From positions 558,001-622,000 of the forward strand of contig NZ_CP167895.1 in assembly GCF_041504345.1 (NCBI RefSeq): DNA of 64,000 bases, read 5' to 3'. This DNA comes from Vibrio sp. BS-M-Sm-2. Its GTDB lineage: Bacteria > Pseudomonadota > Gammaproteobacteria > Enterobacterales > Vibrionaceae. The notes under the pieces are model-generated. The model did no database searches. It saw nothing but the letters and a program-made list of their open reading frames with translations, and was not told where the DNA came from. Positions 15,864-23,507 of this stretch are shown in pieces. The first letter of the stretch is position 1, and each line of letters opens with the position of its first letter. The translations under genes were made by a program, and so were the position numbers.

Positions 15864-18314
15864 ATGAAAAAAACTATATTGTCACTATTGATATCCGGTT
15901 CAGTAGTTTCTCCAATGGCTTTAGCAATGGCTCCAAATACAGACTTGAATTTAATGCCTTATCCACAAACTGTGGAATTAAAATCAGGCCAAGTGAAAGT
16001 AGATGGTAATTTTAAAGTTTATATCAAAGGCTTTAACTCTGACCGTGTCGAATATACAGCGAAACGCTTTATTGATCGCCTTGAGCGTCAGACGGGTGTG
16101 CCGATTCTAGACTGGCAGGTTGATAGTGAAGACGAAGCGAACCTGATCATTGATATTGACGCTGCCCCAAAGTCTGAAGTACAAAATATCGACTCCGAAG
16201 AGTCCTACAAAATTACCACTCAGGGTGAGCAAATCACGCTGAGCGCACCAAGCCCTTATGGCGCAATTCACGGCATCGAAACCCTTTTACAGCTCGTTGA
16301 AACGACAGCGACTGGTTACCATATTCCTGCCGTAACCATTGTCGATGAGCCTCGCTTCCGCTGGCGTGGTGTTTCTTACGATACTTCACGTCACTTTATT
16401 GAATTCGATGTGCTGATTCGTCAGTTAGATGCGATGGCATCGGCGAAGATGAATGTGTTCCATTGGCACTTCTGGGACGACCAAGGTATCCGTATTCAAA
16501 CGGAATCTTGGCCGCGTCTATGGTCAGAAACCGCCGATGGTAACTACTACACCAAAGACCAAGTTCGTTACCTAGTTGAGTATGCTCGTAATCTTGGTAT
16601 TCGTGTGATTCCTGAAGTCTCGCTGCCGGGTCACTCTTCTGCTGTGGCGCACGCTTACCCACGTTTGATGTCGGGTGGTGAAGGTCAAAGCTACGAACAA
16701 GAACGTGGCTGGGGCGTATTTGAGCCATTGATGGACCCACTAAACCCAGAGCTCTATGAAATGCTGGGCGACGTATTTGATGAAGTGACAGAACTGTTCC
16801 CAGATGAGTACTTCCACATTGGTGGCGATGAGCCAAATTATGCGCAGTGGAAAAACAGTGAAAAGCACCAACAGTTTATCGAAGAGAACAATATCGATGG
16901 TGAGCGCGGCTTACAGTCTTACCTCAACGTAAAAGTTGAAAAGATGCTGGAAGAGCGCGGCAAGAAGATGACCGGTTGGGATGAGATTTGGCATAAAGAT
17001 CTGCCAACTTCTATTGTGATTCAAAGCTGGCAAGGACACGACAGCATTGGTCGTGCAGCGAAAGAGGGCTACCCAGGTATTCTGTCTACCGGTTACTACC
17101 TAGACCAACCTCAGCCAACCAGTTACCACTATCGAAATGATCCAATGCCAAGTGGCATCACTGTTGATGACAAGCTGCACAGTGGTGAGAAGTTTGTGAC
17201 TTACCAATGGCAAAAGCCTCGCTCTAAGGGCAGCCCACGTAAGGGAACACTAACTATCATTGAAGCGAAAGACGGTACTTTCCGAGCGTTCAGTGATTAC
17301 AACGGCAAGTCTCGCGAAGAGATCTACATTCTTGATTATGTGCCGGGTAAAACTTTTGTCGGCTACTTTGATAACTTCATGTCTTACACGGAATTTAACT
17401 TGAACCTGAATCCGAATGGCTTTGCTGAAGGCAGCTACCAGTTGATAGGTAACGTGCGTTGGCCAACCACAGGGGAAGTGATCGCGAGCAGTGATGTTGA
17501 AGGCTGCGTGATTCCTGAACCAAATGGTGGTTACCCTGCGGAATTAACAGATAAAGAAAAAGAGCTGATTTTAGGTGGCGAGATCACCATGTGGCTAGAG
17601 AACAAAGACAGCCTCACGGTTGAAAACTACCTATGGCCACGCAGCTATGCGATTGCAGAGCGCTTCTGGTCTGATGCGGAATTAACGGACGAACGCAGCA
17701 TGTACAAGCGCATGAAGGCTATGGATACATGGTCTGAAGTGTCGGTTGGCTTACGTCATCATGCGGACGCCGATATGCTGTTAAAACGCATTGCTAAAGG
17801 TCAAGATATTCACGATCTGCGCGTGTTAGCGAGATACACCGAACCAGCACAGTACTACGCACGTAACTGGGAGAAGTGGAACTCTACTGAACCTAAAGGC
17901 ACTTTGTACAGCCAATACGAGCGCCTAAACCGATTTGTTGATGCGCTGCCAGTGGAAAGCTACGCGGTGTATGAGATGCAAGACTTAGTCAATGAAGTGG
18001 CGACAGGTAATCAACAAGCGCTGGAACAACTCACTCAGCACTACCAGCAAGCAAAATCGGCAGCTCTCGCCGCAGAGACTGTCTTCGCAGGTAATGTGTC
18101 TTCGGTCGAGACTGTGGTTGTTGCAGAGAAAACGGCGGAAGTTGCAGACTTGGCGTTAACCTTGATTGCGAAAGTACGAGCGGGTGAAAAAGTTCGAGCA
18201 GCAGACGTGAATGCCTACCAAGCGATATTGTCTGAATCAGCGAAAATTTATGATGAATCGATCATCGCGATTGTTCGCCCGACAGAGTTATTGCTGAAGC
18301 AGTTGGCTGAGTAA
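15864..18314 (+). CDS. Secreted/periplasmic beta-N-acetylhexosaminidase, GH20, with internal insertion
   Basis: An 816-residue glycoside hydrolase with signal peptide (residues 1-22) and a GH20b-type N-domain (about 28-160). The TIM barrel starts near 165 (FRWRGVSYDTSRHF), with the catalytic pair Asp322-Glu323 in HIGGDEPN. It releases terminal GlcNAc from chitooligosaccharides by substrate-assisted catalysis. The barrel is interrupted at about residues 432-562 by a strand-rich insertion before the conserved GGEITMWLEN, which is unusual for the family. The C-terminal 150 residues are helical. It would supply GlcNAc plus the oxidised end unit to the cluster (inference). It is not a lipoprotein, and its exact location is uncertain. 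Confidence 0.9.
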   Translation: MKKTILSLLISGSVVSPMALAMAPNTDLNLMPYPQTVELKSGQVKVDGNFKVYIKGFNSDRVEYTAKRFIDRLERQTGVPILDWQVDSEDEANLIIDIDAAPKSEVQNIDSEESYKITTQGEQITLSAPSPYGAIHGIETLLQLVETTATGYHIPAVTIVDEPRFRWRGVSYDTSRHFIEFDVLIRQLDAMASAKMNVFHWHFWDDQGIRIQTESWPRLWSETADGNYYTKDQVRYLVEYARNLGIRVIPEVSLPGHSSAVAHAYPRLMSGGEGQSYEQERGWGVFEPLMDPLNPELYEMLGDVFDEVTELFPDEYFHIGGDEPNYAQWKNSEKHQQFIEENNIDGERGLQSYLNVKVEKMLEERGKKMTGWDEIWHKDLPTSIVIQSWQGHDSIGRAAKEGYPGILSTGYYLDQPQPTSYHYRNDPMPSGITVDDKLHSGEKFVTYQWQKPRSKGSPRKGTLTIIEAKDGTFRAFSDYNGKSREEIYILDYVPGKTFVGYFDNFMSYTEFNLNLNPNGFAEGSYQLIGNVRWPTTGEVIASSDVEGCVIPEPNGGYPAELTDKEKELILGGEITMWLENKDSLTVENYLWPRSYAIAERFWSDAELTDERSMYKRMKAMDTWSEVSVGLRHHADADMLLKRIAKGQDIHDLRVLARYTEPAQYYARNWEKWNSTEPKGTLYSQYERLNRFVDALPVESYAVYEMQDLVNEVATGNQQALEQLTQHYQQAKSAALAAETVFAGNVSSVETVVVAEKTAEVADLALTLIAKVRAGEKVRAADVNAYQAILSESAKIYDESIIAIVRPTELLLKQLAE

Positions 18315-18359
18315 GTCGTTAACGGATTAGCGAATAAGTCACACGCCAATAAGTGAATT

Positions 18360-18387
18360 AAAACCGCCCTCTGTGGGCGGTTTTTTA
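18360..18387. terminator. Bidirectional terminator between convergent genes
   Basis: AAAACCGCCC-TCTGT-GGGCGGTTTT with flanking A and T runs lies between the GH20 gene (+) and the histidine-kinase gene (-). It can serve both. Confidence 0.9.
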
Positions 18388-18432
18388 GTTGTAGCACTCA
18401 AATGAAATGTGGTGTCTAAGTTATATGAGTGA

Positions 18433-20496
18433 TTACTCACTATCGACATTTTTCAGTGTTAACGTAAATGTCATACCTTGGTCTGAATTGTTCTTGGCTA
18501 TCAAGGTGCCTTGCATATCACGCACGTTGTTTGCTGTGATGGCTAATCCTAGCCCCAAGCCTTCACCCATCTTCTTGTTGGTATGAAACGGTTCGAAAAT
18601 GGTTTCGAGTTGATCTTCTGATACGCCACAGCCATTATCTTGCACTTTGATGATTACACGTTGTTGATCGGTATGTGCACTGATCACAATGGTTGCTGGT
18701 TTCTGATTTTGCGTGGCATCGATGGAATTTTTTAAGAGATTACCAAGTACCTGTCTTAGTCGCGCTTCTTCTCCTATTACTATCGAAATATTAGAGGCGA
18801 CACGCACGCGGATATCGACGTTTTCTAATGCTGCTTGGTGAATACGCAGGGTTTCTTGAAGCGCGTCTGTTAGCGAAACTGGGTAAGGTTTTTCTAGTCT
18901 TTGGAAGGCGAACGACTTTAACTGGCTGGTCATGTTAGCCATTCTGTCGATGAGGCTCATTACCAAGTCCATGTTCGCTTTCAACATCTTAGTCTCGCCT
19001 CTTTCCATCAGTAACTGGTTACTTGAAAGCAGGGTTTTTAGGCCAGTAAGAGGCTGATTAAGTTCGTGAGTAATCGCACTCGACATGCGACCTAGTGCGG
19101 CAAGCTTGCTTGATTCCACCAATTCTTGCTGCGCATCTTTGAGGTCTTGTGTTCGCTCTTCTACTCGCAGTTGCAGCGTTTTATTGGCTTCCTGAACCGC
19201 GATCTCCGCTTTCTTACGTTTACTGATATCAATCACGGTACACAAGTAATAGGTCGTGGCATGCCAAGGAAAGGCGCTAATAGAGAACAACACCGGGAAG
19301 TAGCTGCCATCGCTCCGTCTTGCCATGGTTTCGACGCTGGTGATCTCGGCCAGCTCTTGGTGTTGATCTAAGTTCTTGAGCAACTGCAAGGTGGTTGAAT
19401 TCGGGTTACCTGCCTCAAATAACTGCCATGCCTTAATGTTGCTGATCATCGAATCAGAAAGGCAAAAGTAGTTCTTCGCCATCAGGTTAATATCGTGGAT
19501 ATGACCATGTTTATCGATCAGCACCAGCCCAACGTGGGTTTTATTGATCATTCCAGACAGTCGTTTTTCTGACTCTTCGATGAGTTTTTGGATTCGCAGA
19601 TTACTGAGCTTTTTCTGACGTCTTTGATAAAGAATAACCAGCAACAGCAGAATGAAAAGACAGCCAACCGCCACACTCCAGCTGATCCAGTTAGTTGTCT
19701 GGTTGAGGCTGGTTAATGGCGTCAGGTAGGTTAAACGCCAATTAAGGTCATCTAACTTAATGGATTGGATAAGGTAGTCTTTATCTTGCAGTCGCCACAC
19801 GCGAATATGAGTTTGGTCATACAGCTCGCGTTTTGTTGTGCTTGGTTGTGAGTTGAACGTGTCGTTGAACCAGTCTGCGCTCAGTCGTTTATCACTCGAC
19901 AGAAAAAACTGCTCGCGAGGGTTTTGAAATAAGATGGCTTCACCATCGGCGAACCATTGATCGGTCAGTAACGACAAGTCGATTTGTACCGCGACAATAC
20001 CTACTATATCTGACGCTCGATAAACAGGCGCGGCAATGAAGTAATCGGGTGTCACCCCTTTATTTTTTGTCACTACAGAGATAGCACCACCTTGCTGGTG
20101 GATTTTAGACACAATCGTGCTGGCGTTCTTTTTACTCAGTTTGCTTCTTTCAACACTCGATACTAACAACTCACCTTCGCCAGAAAGCAGATACCAACCC
20201 TTGGTATTGGCGGCTTTATCCAATTGAATCAGCTGTTTCTTGATGCGTTTTTCGAGTCGTTGTTCACCATCAATGAAACGGACACTGGTCTCATCGTTGG
20301 TTACCAGATAGGGCAAATAATAGAAACGTTTAAGGGTTCGCCTTGCTTCAGCAATGTATCCGAGGAAGCGCTGTTCTGCATAGCGTTGGGCTTGTTCGAG
20401 CTTCCATTGGCTTATACCACTTTTGGTGGTTACCTGAACCAAACCAATTAATAAACAGGCACATAGGAATAACCAATATCGATTGTTATTCATCAT
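18433..20496 (-). CDS. DctB-like sensor histidine kinase with periplasmic sensor and PAS domain
   Basis: A 687-residue membrane kinase. It has an N-terminal helix (about 7-25), a periplasmic Cache-type sensor (about 30-265), a second helix (WSVAVGCLFILLLLVIL, about 270-290) and a PAS domain (about 310-430). HisKA follows with the phospho-His in SAITHELNQPL, then HATPase with NLLKNSIDA and GEGLGLGL. The layout matches DctB, which senses C4-dicarboxylates and phosphorylates a sigma-54 activator. The partner regulator is divergent, and the transporter beyond it is the likely target, so the ligand is probably a dicarboxylate or amino acid (inference). Confidence 0.87.
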   Translation of the reverse strand: MMNNNRYWLFLCACLLIGLVQVTTKSGISQWKLEQAQRYAEQRFLGYIAEARRTLKRFYYLPYLVTNDETSVRFIDGEQRLEKRIKKQLIQLDKAANTKGWYLLSGEGELLVSSVERSKLSKKNASTIVSKIHQQGGAISVVTKNKGVTPDYFIAAPVYRASDIVGIVAVQIDLSLLTDQWFADGEAILFQNPREQFFLSSDKRLSADWFNDTFNSQPSTTKRELYDQTHIRVWRLQDKDYLIQSIKLDDLNWRLTYLTPLTSLNQTTNWISWSVAVGCLFILLLLVILYQRRQKKLSNLRIQKLIEESEKRLSGMINKTHVGLVLIDKHGHIHDINLMAKNYFCLSDSMISNIKAWQLFEAGNPNSTTLQLLKNLDQHQELAEITSVETMARRSDGSYFPVLFSISAFPWHATTYYLCTVIDISKRKKAEIAVQEANKTLQLRVEERTQDLKDAQQELVESSKLAALGRMSSAITHELNQPLTGLKTLLSSNQLLMERGETKMLKANMDLVMSLIDRMANMTSQLKSFAFQRLEKPYPVSLTDALQETLRIHQAALENVDIRVRVASNISIVIGEEARLRQVLGNLLKNSIDATQNQKPATIVISAHTDQQRVIIKVQDNGCGVSEDQLETIFEPFHTNKKMGEGLGLGLAITANNVRDMQGTLIAKNNSDQGMTFTLTLKNVDSE

Positions 20497-20704
20497 TGGT
20501 GATCAAATCCTTTTAAAACTAGTGACTTGAGAAGGTTTTCTGTTTGCTTTTTAAGCGAATGGAGAGTGAGACAAGTTGAAGCTAACAAACATTATAAAAC
20601 TGTTAAAGGAGTGTTATTCAAAGTGGGAGCTAGCTCCTTTTCGTCTGCGGATTTTTTACATACCGTGGGCGACATTATTCAGAGGTAAGTGGCGGAACCA
20701 AACC

Positions 20705-22045
20705 ATGCAGCGTATAGCTTTGATTGAAGATGATGCAATTGTGCGTCAAGCAACTAGCCAATGGTTGCAATTAGCGGGCTTCGATGTCACCGCATTTGAG
20801 GTTGGGCAAGATGCGTTACACGCGGTAGAGCAGGGTGATTTCCAAACCATCATTAGTGATGTGCGTTTACCAGATATTGATGGTGTGGAACTGCTAGGGC
20901 GCTTTAAACATCTTGTGCCAGACGTGCCTGTCATCTTGATCACGGGTCATGGCGATGTCGATATGGCAGTAAAAGCCTTACAACAAGGGGCGTATGATTT
21001 CATTGAAAAGCCATTCGACCCCGAGCGTCTGTCTCAAACAGTATCTGAAGCGGTCGACAAACATCAAAGTGGCCAAGACAGAAACAGTCGTCAGAACTAT
21101 CTGGATAATCTGAAAGGCATTGAACAGGTGCTGATTGGTCGCAGTAAAGTAATGTGTGAATTGAGAGAGCAAATACAAAAAGTCGCCTCGATTGATACCA
21201 ATGTGATCATCTATGGTGAAACCGGCTGTGGTAAAGAACTGGTTGCCTCTTGTCTGCATGAGTTTAGCGAGCGAAAAAGTCACCCTTTTGTACCGCTGAA
21301 CTGTGGCGCGATCCCAGAAAACCTGTTTGAAAGTGAGCTGTTTGGACACGAAGCTGGTGCGTTTACTGGTGCCGCCAAGCGACGGATTGGTAAGCTTGAA
21401 TTTGCCGACAAAGGCACGGCGTTTCTTGATGAAATCGAGAGTATGCCGCTGTCGATGCAGGTCAAAGTGCTGCGTACCTTGCAAGATAATGTTGTCGAAC
21501 GCGTAGGTGGTAATCAGCAACAACATGTTGATCTACGAGTGGTCTCTGCCTCGAAAAGCGATCTACTGAATCACCCCGATTTTCGCCAAGACCTTTTCTA
21601 TCGTTTGAACGTTGCCCAACTGCATTTACCTCCCCTTAGCGAACGAGAAGACGATGCTTTGATCCTTTTTGAACACTTTACTCAAGAAGCGAACAGCGAA
21701 ACTCGAGTTGCCAGTGAGGCTGATCGTTATGCCTTGTTGTCGTATGCATGGCCGGGTAATGTGCGCGAACTGCGTAACGTGGCGATTCGTTTTGCGTTGG
21801 ATGAAAGCCTGACCGTCGGCGATATTTTGGCGTGTCGCCCCAATTCTGTCACAGAGTCCACAGCGGCAGGCATCCCGTTGGCGGTTCAAGTGCAGAGCTT
21901 TGAGCGAAAAGTGATTCATGATGCGCTGGTGCGTTATCAGGGGCGCATCAATGATGTTATGCAAGACTTGGATTTACCTCGTCGAACATTGAACCAAAAG
22001 ATGGTGCGTTATGCGTTGAACCGAAGCGATTATGTCGATTCGTAA
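20705..22045 (+). CDS. DctD-like sigma-54-dependent response regulator
   Basis: A 446-residue NtrC-family activator with a receiver domain (IALIEDDAIVR, phospho-Asp in SDVRLPD). The AAA+ domain has Walker A GETGCGKE, the sigma-54 contact loop GAFTGA and Walker B AFLDEI. A C-terminal Fis-type HTH is at RINDVMQDLDLPRRTLNQKM. The frame can be read from a TTG at 20576, but the receiver fold starts at the ATG at 20705, which I take as the start. Phosphorylation by the divergent kinase should drive the sigma-54 promoter 250 bases downstream of this gene. Confidence 0.88.
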   Translation: MQRIALIEDDAIVRQATSQWLQLAGFDVTAFEVGQDALHAVEQGDFQTIISDVRLPDIDGVELLGRFKHLVPDVPVILITGHGDVDMAVKALQQGAYDFIEKPFDPERLSQTVSEAVDKHQSGQDRNSRQNYLDNLKGIEQVLIGRSKVMCELREQIQKVASIDTNVIIYGETGCGKELVASCLHEFSERKSHPFVPLNCGAIPENLFESELFGHEAGAFTGAAKRRIGKLEFADKGTAFLDEIESMPLSMQVKVLRTLQDNVVERVGGNQQQHVDLRVVSASKSDLLNHPDFRQDLFYRLNVAQLHLPPLSEREDDALILFEHFTQEANSETRVASEADRYALLSYAWPGNVRELRNVAIRFALDESLTVGDILACRPNSVTESTAAGIPLAVQVQSFERKVIHDALVRYQGRINDVMQDLDLPRRTLNQKMVRYALNRSDYVDS

Positions 22046-22080
22046 TTGATGATGAGATTAGAAGTGTTGTCTGGAATCAA

Positions 22081-22242
22081 TGAGCAAAAAATGGCTCATC
22101 AGATATTTATCATTTTATAAACATTGATCACGCAAATGTAACACAGTGTGACTTGGCTACCTTTAAACCGATGTTATTCGCTGCTTGGGATAAGCAAAAA
22201 ATAGCTCATTGATTCGTAGTCAAATAAGCAAGAAATGGCTTA
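22081..22242. promoter_or_regulatory. Three 18-bp palindromic sites, candidate enhancers for the DctD-like activator
   Basis: Three related sites occur at 22081-22098 (TGAGCAAAAAATGGCTCA), 22191-22208 (TAAGCAAAAAATAGCTCA) and 22225-22242 (TAAGCAAGAAATGGCTTA). They share the form T(G/A)AGC-N8-GCT(C/T)A. They lie 50-210 bases upstream of the sigma-54 core promoter, the usual position of upstream activating sequences for NtrC-family activators. The rest of the 320-base gap between the genes holds only the promoter. Confidence 0.75.
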
Positions 22243-22292
22243 CCTCAGGTAGGTTTTTAAATAAATATCAATAAAAACAGTAATTTAAAAAC

Positions 22293-22308
22293 TGGCATTG
22301 TGCTTGCT
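22293..22308 (+). promoter_or_regulatory. Sigma-54 promoter of the TAXI-TRAP/lhgO operon
   Basis: TGGCAT-TGTGC-TTGCT matches the -24/-12 consensus TGGCAC-N5-TTGCW, with the required 10 bases between GG and GC. Transcription should begin near 22319, about 48 bases upstream of the TAXI gene ATG. A divergent regulator with a GAFTGA loop and enhancer-like repeats supports the call. Confidence 0.82.
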
Positions 22309-22366
22309 ATCTAGCAATTGTTGTTAACAAAAATATAACGTGAATAACTCTACATGGAGAGTAATA

Positions 22367-23380
22367 ATGAAATACAACAAGCTAGTTAAAACTTTAGCAA
22401 TCGCAATGGCCTCTATTGGCCTTATCAGTAACGCCTCCGCTCAAGAAGAGCGTAGCTACATTTTAGCGACGGCCTCAACGGGTGGTACTTACTATCCAGT
22501 GGGTGTGGCTTTAGCGACATTGAGTAAAGTTAAGCTTGCGCCAAAGCAGCACTTTTCTTTGGCGGCTATCAGCTCAGCAGGATCGGGCGAGAACGTGAAA
22601 CTTCTCAATGAGAACGAAGCACAGTTTGCCATTCTTCAGGGTTTGTATGGCGCGTGGGCGTGGCAAGGGCTTGGTCCATATGAGAAGTCAGGCAGTCAAA
22701 AACAACTGCGTTCAGTCTCTATGCTATGGCAAAACGTTGAGCACTTTATTGTGCGTTCTGATCTGACAGAAACGGGCACCATGAGTGATTTAGAAAATCT
22801 AAACGGCAAAAAATTCTCTATTGGTAAGAAGAACTCAGGTACAGAGAATTCAGGACGCCAGATCATGCAGGGCCTGTCGGTTAACCCAGAACAATTTAAA
22901 CTCGCCTTTATGGGTTACGGCGGCAGTGCCAGCGCACTACAAAATGGCACCATTGATGGTATGAATACGCCTGCTGGCGTGCCTGTTGGCGCGGTAACTC
23001 AAGCGTTTGCAGCCTTGGGTGAAGACATTCAAATCCTGTCGTTTACCGATGCGCAAATCAAACAAGCGAACGGCGATTACAATATCTGGACTAAATATGA
23101 GATCCCTGCAAACACTTACCCAGGTGTTGATAAGCCGATCACCACTATCGCTCAACCCAACTTCCTAGCGGTTCGTGAAGACATTTCTGAAGAAGACGTG
23201 TATCAGCTGACCAAAGCTATCTATGAAAACCTACCTTTCCTACAAGGTATCCATAAAGCAACCAAAGCAATGGCACTCGAGAAAGGGATCGCAGGTCTGC
23301 CTGTTCCACTTCACCCGGGCGCTGCACGTTACTACCAAGAAGTGGGCATCGATATCCCTTCTGAGTTGATCGTTAACTAG
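22367..23380 (+). CDS. TAXI-family TRAP transporter substrate-binding protein
   Basis: A 337-residue periplasmic binding protein of the TAXI class. The signal peptide ends at SNASAQ (about residue 26). The family motif ILATASTGGTYYPVG follows, with KNSGTENSGRQIM and YGGSASALQNGTIDGMNTPAGVP in the ligand lobes. Known TAXI ligands include glutamate and C5 dicarboxylates. The frame is open to a GTG at 22340, but the ATG at 22367 has GGAGAG at good spacing and gives a proper signal peptide. It is the first gene of the sigma-54 operon. Confidence 0.9.
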   Translation: MKYNKLVKTLAIAMASIGLISNASAQEERSYILATASTGGTYYPVGVALATLSKVKLAPKQHFSLAAISSAGSGENVKLLNENEAQFAILQGLYGAWAWQGLGPYEKSGSQKQLRSVSMLWQNVEHFIVRSDLTETGTMSDLENLNGKKFSIGKKNSGTENSGRQIMQGLSVNPEQFKLAFMGYGGSASALQNGTIDGMNTPAGVPVGAVTQAFAALGEDIQILSFTDAQIKQANGDYNIWTKYEIPANTYPGVDKPITTIAQPNFLAVREDISEEDVYQLTKAIYENLPFLQGIHKATKAMALEKGIAGLPVPLHPGAARYYQEVGIDIPSELIVN

Positions 23381-23507
23381 CTGTTTGCCATCAACTACCC
23401 CTTCGTGACTTAATTGCTTGGTGCACGTTCGCTTAAGAATGTGTTCGTGCCCCTCTTCACTTTATGGATTTTCTCTTCGTGTTTGCTGCGGAGAGCAGGA
23501 GTTTTCT

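Noticed and set aside
20576..20704. N-terminal 43-residue extension of the sigma-54 activator from a TTG
   Set aside because: The receiver fold begins at the ATG at 20705; the extension has no domain character.
20978..21526. 182-codon open frame on the minus strand within the sigma-54 activator gene
   Set aside because: Antisense to the AAA+ domain; composition reflects codon bias of the real gene.
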